NCBI RefSeq assembly: GCF_032854445.1
Contig: NC_088300.1
Coordinates: 21,807,608-21,871,607, forward strand
Source: Liolophura sinensis
Taxonomy: Eukaryota; Mollusca; Polyplacophora; Chitonida; Chitonidae
Direction: 5' to 3'
DNA: 64,000 nt
Part shown: positions 11,987 to 25,323 of the stretch, one piece after another
Numbering within the stretch: position 1 is the first letter of the stretch
Layout of the letters: each line of letters starts with the position of its first letter
Notes under the pieces: generated by a model
What the model saw: only the letters and a program-made list of their open reading frames with translations
Database searches by the model: none
Told to the model about the DNA's origin: nothing
Program-made: the position numbers and the translations under genes

Positions 11987-14900
11987 CTGTAAAATTAAAT
12001 TATGAAATAGGAATCAAAAGTACTTACTAACATCTTAAAGTAACATTTTACACAATTACAGGTAACACAAACTGAAGACGACAAGAGCAAGTCTATTCCA
12101 GTTGCCAAACTCATGTGCTCTGTAACTGACCAGTGGCAAGGTTGTGAGGCTAGGCATTTACCTGAAAATCAAATGACACCTGTACATGGGTACGAGTGTT
12201 TTCATAAGGAGGTCAGGACTGAATCCTTGAGGAACCTCATGCATAAGAACATACTGAAGGTCATAGTAGGGATTTTCATCATAATGCTATGACAATCTTA
12301 CAACAATTAAAAAGGAAGGGATATTTCAGTAATCATTTAATTCCACAAGCATTCATCTGGTCAACTTCATACTTACTGTGTATAGCTAAAGAAGTGCAGT
12401 GTGGAATATCAAAAAAAAAAAAATAGTATTCATAAATGCAACGGGCGCTGCCTCTGACTTGGTTTTTTTTAAACAGTTTGTGACATAAATCACCAATCTT
12501 GTCTAATGGACAATGTACAAGCACGTAAAATTACAAAATCCTAATACAAAGTTGCCATTTCTTGGAATGGCAATTCTACATTCTTTCCATATTTACACTG
12601 CCCTGTACTGTATAAAATCTACAGCTACATGTTTAAGCTGTTTGTTTTTTCAGGGTCAATATGCCCTCATTAATGTCATTAACAGGCATATACGTAAATC
12701 AATTTTATAAAACGTGCCTTCTGACATTTTTATGTCCTCTGGCTTTTATCGACTGACTTGTAAAATATTATATGCATTTACAGTTCTCTCCAAAATACAA
12801 CACCCAAGTATAATACATGTCACCTCATAAATGAGGTATTACATAACAAAGCACCCTTAGTAGAGCACGTACATGGATACAGCAAGATACAGGTGCAATG
12901 TTTTCAGGTGTCATTAGCATTACAGTATTTATTGACCAGCTGTCTGGCAAAGTTCCCAACATTCCTGTAGCCTGGTAATTATTTATTTCACTTGTGTCAA
13001 TCCATTCAAGATTATACAGTGTTCCTGGTGTTAATATACATAAAAGTACACGCAAGTTCCAAACACTTTAAGGAACTTGGCGGGAACATCAACCGGATCT
13101 GACTTATTTTGGCATATTGTTCAATGTACCGTATTTGGAAACTCCAAAAAAGTGGTGTGGTGTCACCTTAGCTATGCACGATGCTGATCAAGTTTACAGC
13201 ATAAGGAAAATCCCATTCATGTATCTCACCTTGTAGCATTTGTTATACCCCATTGTGCTACATTAGGACAACCAACTTCACAAGTTATTACTGCAAAAAC
13301 TGTTGTCAAGAATATTCCATCAAACACCTTCACACTAAGTTTCTTAAGTTTTACAATGAGTATAATTCTCTTGTAAGTAAATATGGACAGACTGTTCAGA
13401 ATCTCTAGCACTTTGCTTCGTAACAGTGTCTAATTCCACTTCACCCAGAGCTAGGTGCCATATATTCATTCATGTTTAATTAGATCACCAAATTCAAAAT
13501 ATGAACGGTCACAATCAACTGATTCAACTGAGATACAGATATTTATTATCAACATCTTACAAATTAGAAAGGTACATGGTAGCATAGCAATTGGATACTG
13601 GGACTCATTCCTTTGCCAAGAACATTCCTTGTGTCTTTTTAATATGATTGAAAAATGTTTCTCGTTTCAATGTCTTAATTTCATACTACATACATTTTAT
13701 TTGGTGGTTTGTGTTGAATGTCATTTTGATAATTAGCCTAGGTGATCGATGATTGACTTGGAACGTCCATGTTGATTGAAGGCAGGTATGCAAATGTCTG
13801 TGATGGCCAGCAATGTGATGGCCAGCATTATGCTGGGGGAGCAACATACCACCATCCCTAGGTCGCTGGCAGCTAGACCTTCCCATATCAGTTGTATCTT
13901 ACATGAGCTGGATTTGAACTCACAGCAACTGCATTGGTGAGAGGCTCCCAGATTAACAACTCAGCCATTGTCAATTTAAGGAAGCTTTTGTCTTGTACAG
14001 TTTATTTTTTCCACACGATGTTATGTGAGGCTTAATACCACATAACAAGTCCTTGCGGTCCATGCATGTCTGGCAGCACCACAGCTCAACATGAACATCT
14101 CCAGTCATATCAAATGTTCATATATTTGTCCAATGTATGAATAAATATTTCAAGCATTTGTTCTAAATAGAGTTCTTTGTGAAATACATCACTACTTAAT
14201 AATATGTAGCATACATCTGCACAATTATGTGCACTATCCAATATTTCTGAGCCTTCTCCTATGTAAGTTTTTATACTACCACACAAAATTAACAGTATAA
14301 ATCATCTGCTAAACTTATCAACAGTACCTTTACACAATCTGTCCCCGGTTTTAGTTTATTTTTTGTCTTTTTAACAAAATGCATGTACACCAAACACAAA
14401 GCACTAATACATGTATGTATCTGATATAAAGAAACTGTTTGATTGTAAGTTTGCTAAAATATGTTGAGTCTTGTTTCTTTTCGTGCCGTGACACGACATA
14501 GGGCAATTGAAAAGGTCTTGTTTCTGTATGTGGGTACTGATTTGCACTAGACTGCTATGCAAACCGGTAAATGAACATGAACAAGTACATGCATCCATTG
14601 CAAATTTAAACTAATTTATAACATTCTGGCACCAATTATACATCATAACTCTATTATTCCAGGACACCATAATGGAGGATGGAAACCATGGGAGATTGTT
14701 GTCTTAATGCTTCAAATCAGATTTGATTTCTAATAACAGGGTCTCGGCTGGGATTGGGGCCAATTTTTTTCCGTTATTTTATAGGCCTACCGTAAACTTG
14801 TTTGGCAATTCTGGAGACAAGGTTACTGCCTCAAACAAAGCGAAAACCCTCAAAAAGACAAGTGGATAAATATACCTTAAACCTTGAAGTATTCTAAAGG

Positions 14901-17491
14901 CAAAGATTGTGACACTTCTTAGACAAATTTGATAAAATTCAACTCCTCAGTTCTTATGATATGATGCAGTCAAAGTTTACGATGGCATACAGACACGGTG
15001 CTGCAGGCAGAATACCCTTATCATAGTTGGAGAGATGACCTAGCTAGGACAGCAGTAGCGCAGGTCATTTCAAAGGAATTTAAAATTAATCTAACCATTG
15101 ACCAGTTAAATGTTATGATGTACTTGTACGCTATTAAGACCCCTGAGGTCAAAGTTCATATGTCCTCAACAACCATCCAATTGGCTAGTACATTCATTAA
15201 CTTTCTGCTATGTGATTAGATTGCACAGGTGTAATTCTATTGTAGGAATCCCAATCTCAGGTAGCGCAATACGTATGTCAACAGGTGGCCAAATTACGTA
15301 CATACCAAATACCATGTATTCTGAGCACCTGGCTGTTGCCATTTAATTTAAATTCCAATGACCTTTTAGCTAAAATTTGGCATTTGACATTCTCTCAGTG
15401 TTGAGCGCCAAGCGAGGCAGCAACAAGTACTATTTTTGTTTTTAAAGTCTTTGGTATGACATCACATGACCCGGCATTTGACATCATTACTTTAGCTCTA
15501 CTTTAATCTAATCTAGCTTTAATGACTAATGCTTAACGCTTCAGGATATCAACATGAATGCAACTGCATCTGTTCAAGTTGATAAAAATTGAATGACCTA
15601 AAAGTGCAGGAAATATACTGTGGTTTGAACACAGTCACACAACACTAGTTACAAACTGTCCTAAGTAAAACTGTTTGATAATGTAAATTATGATATTTGA
15701 ACATGGCTTTTGGGTTGAGTTTCCTGTCCAAGTTGGCCTAATTAGGACATGAAGGATGTTTCCAGTAAGAAAAAAATGGTTACTGGCCAAATCAGAGAAA
15801 ACTAAACTAATACTCTCCATGTAAAAAACTAAAAAAAAAAAAAAATACCCACAGCATTCAGTTTGTATGCTAATTTTCCTGCTGTTTTAATTTTGTTGGC
15901 AAGTTGTCATATTTTTGCCCTTTGAGGGTAACTGAATTTGTCAGAAAAGTATTCCTTACTTAACTGCGCAAGTTATTTCCACAAATATAAACCAAGATTT
16001 GCATCAGTCTACACGTACGTGCATGTAGACATGTGAATAGGTATGGTCATTCTTACAACAGACAACACAGGCTCCAGTTCTACTTAAATGTATCAAGTTA
16101 AACTGAGAATCTTATGTTCATTTTACCTTTTTCAATTTTCTTTTCTTCCATCTCCTGGGTGTTTTCTTAGACTGACCAGATGTACAGTTTAGTACAGACA
16201 ATCTGGATCCCATGGTGATGAAATGTTGTTGTTGACACTTTTCATACAGGTGCTTAACTCAACATACCTTCCATTTACATCGGCACTGTTTTCAAGGAGC
16301 ATAAAATTTCTGGGATATCACTTTGTCATTTCTACTAATTCTACGAAAAAGAGAGCCTTTCGAAACATTTCCTAATCAGTGACCACTCCATCACAAGAAC
16401 ACCTGTGGTATATTTCCCTACAGGTCTCGCCTGTTTATGTATAATGTATCGCTCTGAATACACCAGTCGGCTAAGAGGTGTAAGTTAGTCCATTATCAGA
16501 ATGGAGGGGAGGGCAAACTCTGACCTGAGCAAACATTCTTACATACACTTCTACATCCACTATACATACACGGGTGATCACAAACACACATATAACCAAC
16601 CAGCATGTTCAGGCAGGTTTTATAATCTGCAAACTTTATGGACATTTCAAGTATTGATATGAAATATGTCTGACTGTATAGTTATAGGAAGGCATGCAAA
16701 TGTAACTGTCACTGGTGAAAATACTGACTGATGCAAAGCAATATTTAACCATTTCATGGCCAAGAGAAATCTTAGAGAATTAAATCACAGAAGTCAAAAT
16801 CTGATTAGTTTACCTGATTTGATTAAAATTGAACCTAATCAAAAAGCTCAATCTCTCCTATGGAGCCTTTACCATTAAACAATCATGAAACACCATGGAG
16901 ACTTAATGTTTGCACTGCTGGACACTGTCATTCTTCTGTAAGCTACTGGTGTGTTTGTAAGCGCTCTTAAAAGTTAGAATATCAGTGCTTCAAAGAAATA
17001 CTGTGCTCTTCATTTGTTTGATCAGCGCATGAAGACAGCACCTGGCACATGTAGGATGGGCACTTATCAGATGCATCATGTATAAATGCATGACCATGGT
17101 GTGCACTTTGACTGGTTACAGTTCTGACCCAGAGTCCGCAAAAACTATATATCGTAGATGAAAATGTGAACGTGCTATGAACATCTTATCTTCCTAGGGA
17201 CAGAATTGTGGACTTTAAATACATGTGTGATAGTTTAACATCCTCTCATATATGTATAGTTTACTATCATAAAGGTTCAAATATTCATGCTAGTAACTGT
17301 CCTGACTGCATGCGTGTATAAAATGATAGGAATGGACATCTAAATTTCATTACCATCCAAAGCATGAAATGATTTTCACAATACGGTACTGTTTCACAAT
17401 CTCTGGTCAAACCCAAGTAACCATTATATCTCCTAGATTCACACAGAAATCACGACAAACATGGATACATTAAGTTATATTTAAATGGACT
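11987..17491 (-). other. Long non-coding stretch after the short isoform
   Basis: Lies between the probable 3' UTR of the terminal exon and exon 48. In the long isoform it is part of a 10.6 kb intron (11987-22547). Apart from the SINE-like copy at 13790-13985 I saw no exon, RNA gene or promoter. Confidence 0.65.
13790..13985 (-). mobile_element. SINE-like family X, head-containing copy
   Basis: On the minus strand this copy keeps the tRNA-like part with a B-box-like GTGAGTTCAAATCC near 13910-13925 and the neighbouring gcctctcaccaatgc. The (AATAAA)n end is missing or diverged. Confidence 0.65.
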
Positions 17492-19196
17492 TTTATTAAA
17501 AATATACAGTGTACGGGTTTCAAAGTTCTTAATAAAACAACCTGGAGATAAACGTATATTAGACGTAAACGTGTTTAAATCTCTACAGCACAGGTTGTGT
17601 ATCAAATTAACAATAAATTCACTTTGGTCAACTGGCTATATATAAAATAGAGTAAATCAATTGAAAGAGAAACACAACAAAGCCTTATAATTCAGCAGTA
17701 ATTAATCACATCTCATTCTTTTGTTATTAAAAAAAATTCATGCTAAACTGAGTGCACGATGGCTGGACGGGATGCACTATGTGTATGTAACCATGAATGT
17801 CACATTTACAAAATAAACTGATAAATACAATGTGAGAACGTGTAAACAACAACTATGAGTGTATATATTTTCTAAAAGTAAAGTAACAAATATTGACTGG
17901 AAGGAAAATGTGTATCACAGAAAATTTAAATGGGAGTAGTCAATATTTTGCTCCGTCACACATAAACATGTAGTACAAGTTACAAAAATAACATTTAAGG
18001 GGCAGTTGTAATTCCAACAGGTCAATTATCTGTTTAACAAAATATAATTGCAAACCACAATGTATCACACTATAAGGAATGATCAGTTGCATTTGTGAAG
18101 ATGGAAGAATTATTCTGTGTTGGAATGTTGGAAAGTTCAAAAGATTGCATAACTCAACTTTTGTTTCCAGAAAAATGCAACTACAGCCACCAGGCTGAAC
18201 AATGAAAACACTTTGAATGCCAAACACATAACACTCAGTATAAACAGATATTCAACACACATAAAAAAAAGCTCTGGTGATTTTGATTTTCAATCAAGGT
18301 ATAATAAGAAGGCAAGCAGAGCTAGGACTAATAATCGCTATTAAATTCACTTGTTCATATAAAGTAAAAATATGCTGCAAAGACAAATTTATACATACAT
18401 GCACCACAAATGATTTTTTGCACACTTACACAATGTTACACACAGTATTATGAATAAATCATCTTGAAACTCATAAGATTTGTTACACTTGACATTGAAT
18501 GCCAAATTTGAAATCATTAAATCAATAAATAAACTTAAAAAAAAAACAAACTACGAAAATTAAATTCTAAGCTATATTTTAATTATCTGTTTTAATATGA
18601 CAAAAAATCTTAAATAAATTTTCTAAAACAAAAACATTCCAATAAAAATGTGAACTAAATAATAACAAGCTAAAAACCATCTATCACAGTCTTTGCAAAC
18701 TTTAATGATGGTCTGTACATGAATTTATTAAATTCATGAACTACAGCACAAAACCTTAACACTGAATTTATACATCACATAACTGCAAGCCCACAGCTTG
18801 TGTTTTCCCCTTGCACTAAGACGATGGAACATAATTTAAAGAGAGTTACGTGTGGTCATATACAAATCAGTAACAGTAAGAATTATCAAACCCTTCACAT
18901 GTCACATGTACCAGTCAAAAACCTGTTACACCTTTATACAGTGATGTATAGACCTCTATCAAGACAATCAATAATGTGTTTATTGACTTCTCACAAGATG
19001 AACATCAGTGAAATGAAACTGGCTTCACAATAAAACTTACTGCGGAATAATTTAAACGGAACACCACAAGGACAAAAAAAAAGCGCATACACGTATTGTA
19101 GTTAAAATCTACTTATGTAAACATGATATAAAACTTGCTGTAATTCTTGACAAATCACGTCTTCAAGAGCAGATGATCCACTGATTGTACTGAAAA
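17492..19196 (-). other. Probable 3' UTR of the short isoform
   Basis: A/T-rich sequence after the stop at 19197, with no exon signals. AATAAA occurs on the minus strand at 18979-18984, 18724-18729 and 17492-17497 (seen as TTTATT on the plus strand). Which one is used cannot be told from sequence. The lower end given is simply the furthest of these three. Confidence 0.35.
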
Positions 19197-20867
19197 TTAT
19201 CCCTTGAGGATTTCATCCCTGAGAGAATTTTTCATTTTTTGAGACAACTTCTTGAGTTGCCGGGATGCGACTGCTGCTTCGAAAAGAGCATCATCAAGGT
19301 GATAGCTGTCGATGACACGACTCATGCGTCGATCCCGACGCCGTGATCTATGACCTCCATCAGAGTCGGACAGAAGCAGGTCAATGTCGTCATATGACCT
19401 TGTGAAATCTCGCACATGGTAGCGAGGGTAGGATTTGTGTTTTTTGATTTTAGCAGGATGAGGTTTGACAATGTACGCTGGGATGACTGGGGTCCACATT
19501 GGCAAGCCCATCTGGGTGGCTGTGAAACCTTGAGGTGTCACCTGCTGGGCGAGGTTATGATTCATTGGGGGCTGGAGGGGCTGGGTGGAACGAGGAGGCA
19601 ACTCGTAATTCCTAAGAGCATCCAGTCTCCTGTGAACTGCTTCGACATCATCAGCTCCGATTGGACGTCTTCTGTTTGTAGGTTGAGGGTATGTGTTAAG
19701 GAGATTTGGAGGCGCCCCTTCCCCTAAGGTTGGCCGCTGCTGAGGGAGGTAGATCTGCTCCTGGATAGGGGGTGGGGACATGACCACAGAAGCGGCAGAC
19801 TGGGGTATGTGGTTAGTCACAGGGGGTATGGTTGCTATTGTCTCAGATGGGTATGTAAAGGGCTGAGAGGTGAATGGACTCTGTCCACGGCTAGCATTAG
19901 TCTGACTCTCCCCACCAAACAGACTACGTCTTGGTTTAGTAGGACTTGAGCCGTTTACTACTGCATCCTGTGGTCGCCCTGACCTAAAGCTGGACACCGA
20001 GGCAGCATCAGTCTCCATCTCGCTAGGCGATGAATCCAAGCCTTTCTCTGCCTTGATGCTCTTCACCTCTGCTAATATTCCCTTCAGCATTTCACTTCTC
20101 AGCCTCCTCTTCTTCTTCTTTTTCTTAGTGCCAGAAGAACTGGCAGCATCAGAGTCGCCCGTCTGGGTTTGAATTTCCCGGGTGCCGTCAGTGTTTACCA
20201 GACCTTTTAGAGCATCCATGGTTCTGAAGGAGGTCTGTAGGTCTTCCATTGAAATCCCAGAGTTCAGGAAAGTAGGTGGAGTCTGTGTCTGGGCATAACC
20301 CGGCGTCTGGCAGGCCACATCTCGCTGGTCTTCAGGATCCAAAGGTACTTTGTAATCTGACTTGTAGCTCTCAGTCCCGTCAGAGTCATAGCCTGCGTAG
20401 GACTGAGCGCCGCGCGGGGTCACAGACACTGCAGAGAGCAAATCTTCCTGACTGTAGTCCATGCCCGTGTCAAAGCTCGAAGCATGCTGGGTACATGTGT
20501 CACCATAGCCCGATTCGTCAGTCTCCGACTCCACTTCGCCGTACGCTCCCGACCCCTTTTTCAAACTCGGAGGTCCAGAATGGCTAGGAGGGCCACGATG
20601 TCCTCCGTGAAATGGTGATGGTGATCGATGATCGCCATAGGACGGGGACAAATATCTGCTACTGTGTGGGCGTCTAAAATGACATTGTGGTGGAGGAAGG
20701 GCTGGCCCATGGTTACCCAGTGGCAGTGACCTCGCTCCACGGAAGTGGTCAGAGCCATCGTCGTTGCCATCGCTGTCATTATCAGAGCCTGGGCGATGAG
20801 ACCTTACGCCACCAGAAGCTCCAGGAGTCTGTGTTCTTCGGGACTTCAGAATTCTCCTTCTAGGAGG
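19197..20867 (-). CDS. SYNE1: Exon 47: alternative last exon, disordered basic tail
   Basis: The acceptor ttactttcacag at 20868-20879 opens a 556-codon frame in phase 0 (PPRRRILKSRRTQ) that ends DEILKG-stop. It continues the frame of exon 46. The tail is rich in Ser, Pro, Gly, Arg and His and is not spectrin-like. It has acidic/Ser patches (ESETDESGYGDT near residue 114), two CQT/TQT-type motifs, a basic run KKKKKKRRLR at about residues 248-257 that would suit a nuclear localisation signal or membrane-surface binding, and a last ~85 residues that look structured (SYPRYHVRDF, SYDDIDLLLSDSD, then a helix with QLKKLSQKMKNSLRDEIL). I do not recognise the family. An isoform ending here would lack any KASH anchor. 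CPG2, a mammalian SYNE1 variant lacking both CH and KASH, is a functional precedent, not a claimed orthologue. Confidence 0.88.
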   Translation of the reverse strand, partial: PPRRRILKSRRTQTPGASGGVRSHRPGSDNDSDGNDDGSDHFRGARSLPLGNHGPALPPPQCHFRRPHSSRYLSPSYGDHRSPSPFHGGHRGPPSHSGPPSLKKGSGAYGEVESETDESGYGDTCTQHASSFDTGMDYSQEDLLSAVSVTPRGAQSYAGYDSDGTESYKSDYKVPLDPEDQRDVACQTPGYAQTQTPPTFLNSGISMEDLQTSFRTMDALKGLVNTDGTREIQTQTGDSDAASSSGTKKKKKKRRLRSEMLKGILAEVKSIKAEKGLDSSPSEMETDAASVSSFRSGRPQDAVVNGSSPTKPRRSLFGGESQTNASRGQSPFTSQPFTYPSETIATIPPVTNHIPQSAASVVMSPPPIQEQIYLPQQRPTLGEGAPPNLLNTYPQPTNRRRPIGADDVEAVHRRLDALRNYELPPRSTQPLQPPMNHNLAQQVTPQGFTATQMGLPMWTPVIPAYIVKPHPAKIKKHKSYPRYHVRDFTRSYDDIDLLLSDSDGGHRSRRRDRRMSRVIDSYHLDDALFEAAVASRQLKKLSQKMKNSLRDEILKG

Positions 20868-22547
20868 CTGTGAAAGTAAAACCATGAGACATTATTGTGG
20901 TGAACAGTCTACGAAAAAACTGTGCTACAAAACCAACTCATTCAAATGTTTAAACACATTTTTGAAGTTATGCTATCTGTATTATAAGGTCAGTTAGACA
21001 AATCTGAATTATCTGATTCAACAGTTTAACAGAAAGATTTTATGCAAATTGTTGCATTTAACACAGGTACTCTTTGTACAAATTTAAATTAGAAAAATGA
21101 GATTTTTCATTGCCACATCATTTCATTGAAAATCAGTATCCTGACAAATACAAGTGAGAAAAACTTGACAACTAGCTACTTGAGAAAGGTTGACAAAAAG
21201 AGACAAAATGTGTGCAAGCAGTGAATTGTGAAATTTGTTTGTTTGATCAATGTAAACTGTCAACCAATGCTCTGGAGAAATGAGCCAAGTTTTTCTTTCA
21301 TGTCAAAGCAGCAAACTACAGTCTACCAAACAATCACCTGAGATTAATGGTCTATACTTGCTTTGCATTTCCTCATATCTGATAAATAAAGGGAACCCCG
21401 ATCAGAGTAAAACTGCGAGAAAATTTAAACAAGGTCTTCACACGTCACCATAACAGAAGGGGTAAAACAAAGGTAAAACAACATGATGAGAATGATATGG
21501 GGGATTGGTTAAATAAACAACAAGGAAGACATGAATGACAAATTATTTTCAACGATAAGATAGGCTCCCATTTTCTGCCGCCAGTAAGCTGCTTTGACAA
21601 GACAATCAGATTTCAATGACATGATTGGCAACTTGTTATTACCCTGAATGATTTCTCAACCATTCAACATACCTTTTAAGTGGTGATTATTGCCCTGTAA
21701 CGAGGAACTCTTCAGGCAAAGAGGAAAAATGTATCAACTGACTCCTCCTTTTTTAATTCATGAAATACCGTTTGAAAAAGAGGCTGCGCGCGACTGCCGT
21801 ACATGAAGGTCATTTAAGGCATCTTGTGAGCACAACCAGGCAACAATTCGAATTATTCTTTGACAACCATCAAAACCTAAAGCATGCCTTATAAATTTAA
21901 AATTAAATACTCCACAAATCTTACCCCATATTTAACATAATAAAATGAACAAGTAACTTATTTTATTATTTATAAACTAAACAGGTATGCCCCCCAAATC
22001 TGGAAGAGGATAAATATGAAAAAATAATTGAGGGAAGAACATGTTGTAAAGAGTGAATTACATATGGTGACATGTCAAGATAATTACAGCTGGTAAAAAT
22101 GTCTGAAATAAACGTTTACTTTATCACATCGCAACCACATAACAGCGTACTTCCACTGAGGTCATGCAAAGCAGGTATTGCCCCTGGATACTAGCCCTAT
22201 CCTAAACTGACAGGTAAGTCAGACTCACAAACACTTGCAGACAAGAGCTATCCAACAACAACAACTAAGATACAACATTGAACAGCTTACGATACCTGAA
22301 CACAAACAGTTTTAACATGCAAATTTACACTTACAAGGCTCACTCTAACAAAACTTGGCACATACATGTGTACAGCTGTGTAAATCACTTTGGGTTAAGG
22401 CATTTGAGCCCAGAAAATGTAACAGAAGAAGTCAAAAAGAAAAATATTACTAAAGTTTTGTGAAAGTGGCCTTGAGTGTCTCTTCATTAAACTATTTAGC
22501 ATGGCCACACAACAACAACAACAACGATGTGATGCAACATGACTCAC
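20868..22547 (-). other. Intron before the terminal exon
   Basis: Begins after the exon 46 donor and ends with a ttactttcacag acceptor. A/T-rich, no recognisable element. Confidence 0.8.
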
Positions 22548-22853
22548 CACTGCCTGTAGCCCCTTCTGATCCATGGTGGCTTCCATCCTGTCAATCCACT
22601 CTAATTCCTGGGCCAGTCTATCCAGGTCTTCCTCGGTGTCATTGTGACGGTTCTCGTAATCCTGTGCGTATCGCAGCGCCTTCTCCTTCTCCTCAATCAG
22701 ATTATCCACCTGACCAACCAGCTCCTCCCAATCATCCTGCAGCGCCTTCACCACGGGATCAGCCAGTGAGGGCTTGTGTTGTGTCAGGGTTCGGTAACGC
22801 TCCACAAAACCTTGAACACTTGGTCCTTTGGCTACGATCTCTTCTCGCAAGGT
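22548..22853 (-). CDS. Exon 46: spectrin repeat before the isoform branch point
   Basis: 102 codons, phase 0/0: starts TLREEIVAKGPSVQGF, ends KGLQAV before gtgagt. It contains W-E-E-L and EWIDRM anchors. Its phase-0 donor can join either the terminal exon at 20867 or, skipping it, exon 48 at 11986. Confidence 0.92.
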
Positions 22854-22897
22854 CTAAATGAAATATACAAAGCCTATAAATTACAATTTTATGTTCC

Positions 22898-23092
22898 CCT
22901 GGGCTCTGCCCGGTCTTCTCACACCATATTGCGGCCGTAAGTGAGAAGGTCTGTCAGCAACCTGTGGATGGTTGTGGGTTTCCGCCGGGCTCTGCCCGGT
23001 CTCCTCCCACCATAATGCTGTCCGCCGTTATATAAGTGAAATATTCTTCAATACAGCGTAAAACACCAATCAATGAATAAATAAATCAAATT
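22898..23092 (+). mobile_element. SINE-like family X, with internal duplication
   Basis: gggctctgcccggtct occurs twice (about 22898 and 22988) with a partial element between, followed by the standard tail acaccaatcaatgaataaat. It lies directly upstream of exon 46 on the transcript side of its neighbouring intron. Confidence 0.85.
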
Positions 23093-24037
23093 TAAGAGCT
23101 ACATGCATTCTACGGCATCACAATTACAGTACAACCGTTCTACCCAATGGAGATATGCCAAAATATACTGAACGCCTGAACCAATGCAGGCTGTACATTT
23201 ATTATTAATGTCGTTCATTTTAATCCACACTATACAAGAATCATAATATAAAATATATTTTACTTTCATAAAAATTGTCCCGATATAAAACATGAAGGTG
23301 TCCTAACTAAATCAACGTAATCACAATAGTCTCCCTCAAATCACAATCCCTGGATATATTTTAGCCTAACACAGAATTTTGAAGACACTGTGCCTATACA
23401 TGTCAAAAAGCCAAACATGAACATAAGGCCTGAGAAAGCAGATCAAAGGTCATTTGCATTGGCCCTTGTCAAATAAACTGTTGGGGTTTCACTCATTTAC
23501 CTGTGCTTCAGTAGGTTTGAAGATGTAAATGCTTAACTAGCCAGCCAACTGATAGAATGTAGGTGACATGTCAGTGAAATATTGTCAGACTATGTTCATT
23601 TTCACAAGGCTTTCCAGCGAATCAAATTTAAACAAGTTCAATGAATTTCATTAAGATACCTGAAATTTCCACAAAACCATTTCTGACGGAAGTCAAAATT
23701 TAAAACATTGTAACAATACTTGAGCTTTGGTACAGGAAGTTAAACGTTTTGCACTTATTTCTTTAAGATAACATATAAGATATGTTATGTTACTATTATA
23801 ATATCCCAAATATAATCTAAAATCATCTGTCAATCTCTAAAATCATATTCAAATTTTGACTTACACGTCAGTTGGAGCTTTGTGGAAACGCCCACTGGTT
23901 TCAACATACTTTGATTGCTAACAGATCTACAACTATGGACATGACTCTGCCAAGACCCTTTGGACAAAGTTGCCCCACGATGTTGGGAGTGAATATTAAT
24001 AGATCTGAATGTTAAACATTGAATGTTTCCTACGGAC

Positions 24038-24214
24038 CTGGAGTTTGGCTATCTCCAGCCCTGCAGCCTCTGGGTGAAGCTTGTTGGCCTTTTCTTCCAG
24101 CTCCTGAACCTCTTGTTGTTTGAAGTGTAGCCAGTTCCTTAGCTCTCCTCGCTGTCTCTCAATGCCCTCCCATTGGTGGATGACATCACGCAGCTTACCC
24201 ATTCTCAACTCCAC
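24038..24214 (-). CDS. Exon 45: spectrin-repeat segment
   Basis: 59 codons, phase 0/0: starts VELRMGKLRDVIHQWE, ends IAKLQ before gtccgt, an unusual donor. The alternative gtagga donor a few bases on breaks the phase, so I prefer 24038. RGELRNWLHFKQQE holds the anchor Trp. Confidence 0.85.
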
Positions 24215-24879
24215 CTGCAGCAGGTAAATATGAACAGCAAGGTGTAAGACGTGCTTGTTTACTTTATATTGTCCATAGGGTTTAATATACAGCCATCCGC
24301 AGAATAGGGATCAAAGGAAATAACAGATATAGTATACCTATAAGATGAGTGCATCAACAATGAAAGCAATGAAATTTGCCGATTTTACAAAGCTTGTACA
24401 AGGCATTTCCGAAACAATGAAAAATTTAGGCCAAAATTCAAAGAGCAATATTAGCCAATAAGGAAAGCTCACAATACAATGTTCTAAATAAGAAGTGATG
24501 TACAAAAGCCTTGCTTTCTTTTATGCTCTGATAATATACATGTCACTGAATTATTACCCTATATATATATATCTCATGAAAACTGCTCATTTACATCCAG
24601 CTTCAAGTTAGGATTTTGAATGAAAAAAATTGGGAGATTTTTTTCCCCCTTTCATATCTGTTCAGGAACTACAATAATTCAGCCCTCTCACACTATTCCC
24701 AAGTTCTTCCATGCAACTTGTAATCTTTTCATCACCACAGGCAAAATAGAAACGAAAATTTTTTAGCACTAAACATAAAATTCACATTTTATCTCAGGGC
24801 TGAACTATTTTCTTTAATGGCCGCTGAATCAGATATCTTGCAGCGACCAGGAGTTCTGTGATGGGTTGGCAGGACTCAC
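24215..24879 (-). other. Intron, no feature seen
   Basis: Between exons 44 and 45; a short (TA)n at about 24558-24570. Confidence 0.8.
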
Positions 24880-25050
24880 CTGGTTGATGGAGTCTAACAT
24901 ATTCTCATCCACTTGACTGGCCAGGGCAGCAATGGCAGACTCCTCATCAGTAGGCGCCTGTTCTGCAGACTCTGTACCACTGAGGCTCTCACAGCGCTGG
25001 GATGCGTTAGACAACTCCTGCTTCATGGACGTTAGTTTCTCGTGCATTGC
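24880..25050 (-). CDS. Exon 44: acidic coiled-coil segment
   Basis: 57 codons, phase 0/0: starts AMHEKLTSMKQELSNA, ends DSINQ before gtgag. The central stretch (GTESAEQAPTDEE) is acidic and probably a loop. It makes up one repeat with exon 45. Confidence 0.88.
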
Positions 25051-25161
25051 CTGCAACAGCACGCAGAAAAAATAAGTGACTAATTGATTTCTCAAAAAAC
25101 TATTACGTGAAAATGAAATGAACTTTCTCACCACAAAATGACTATTTGTACAGTGTCCTAC

Positions 25162-25323
25162 CTTAGTTGCTTCCAGCTGTTTGGTTGCCTCCTGCAGGTC
25201 ATCTGGTACATCAGTGTTAGCTGTATCCAGCCAATCAGCAAGGTCCTCAGAAAGGTACTGGTCTGTGCTCTCCAAAAGAGACTGGTACTCCTGCCATTTC
25301 TTCTGGACGTCTGACAAGCGATT
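25162..25323 (-). CDS. Exon 43: second half of an irregular spectrin repeat
   Basis: 54 codons, phase 0/0: starts NRLSDVQKKWQEYQSL, ends QLEATK before gtagg. W-x-x-Y and ADWL are the spectrin-repeat anchor residues. Confidence 0.9.

Noticed and set aside
14998-15219. 73-aa plus-strand frame with a protein-like composition
   Set aside because: No family recognised, no splice or promoter context, and no relative nearby. Kept only as a possible decayed element.
19416-20587. Two 103-aa plus-strand frames
   Set aside because: Both are antisense shadows of the terminal exon.
11868-20867. Two separate tandem genes, the second starting at exon 48
   Set aside because: Exon 48 begins in phase 0 inside a split repeat with no start codon or promoter seen, so a single gene with an alternative last exon is simpler. 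Not fully excluded.
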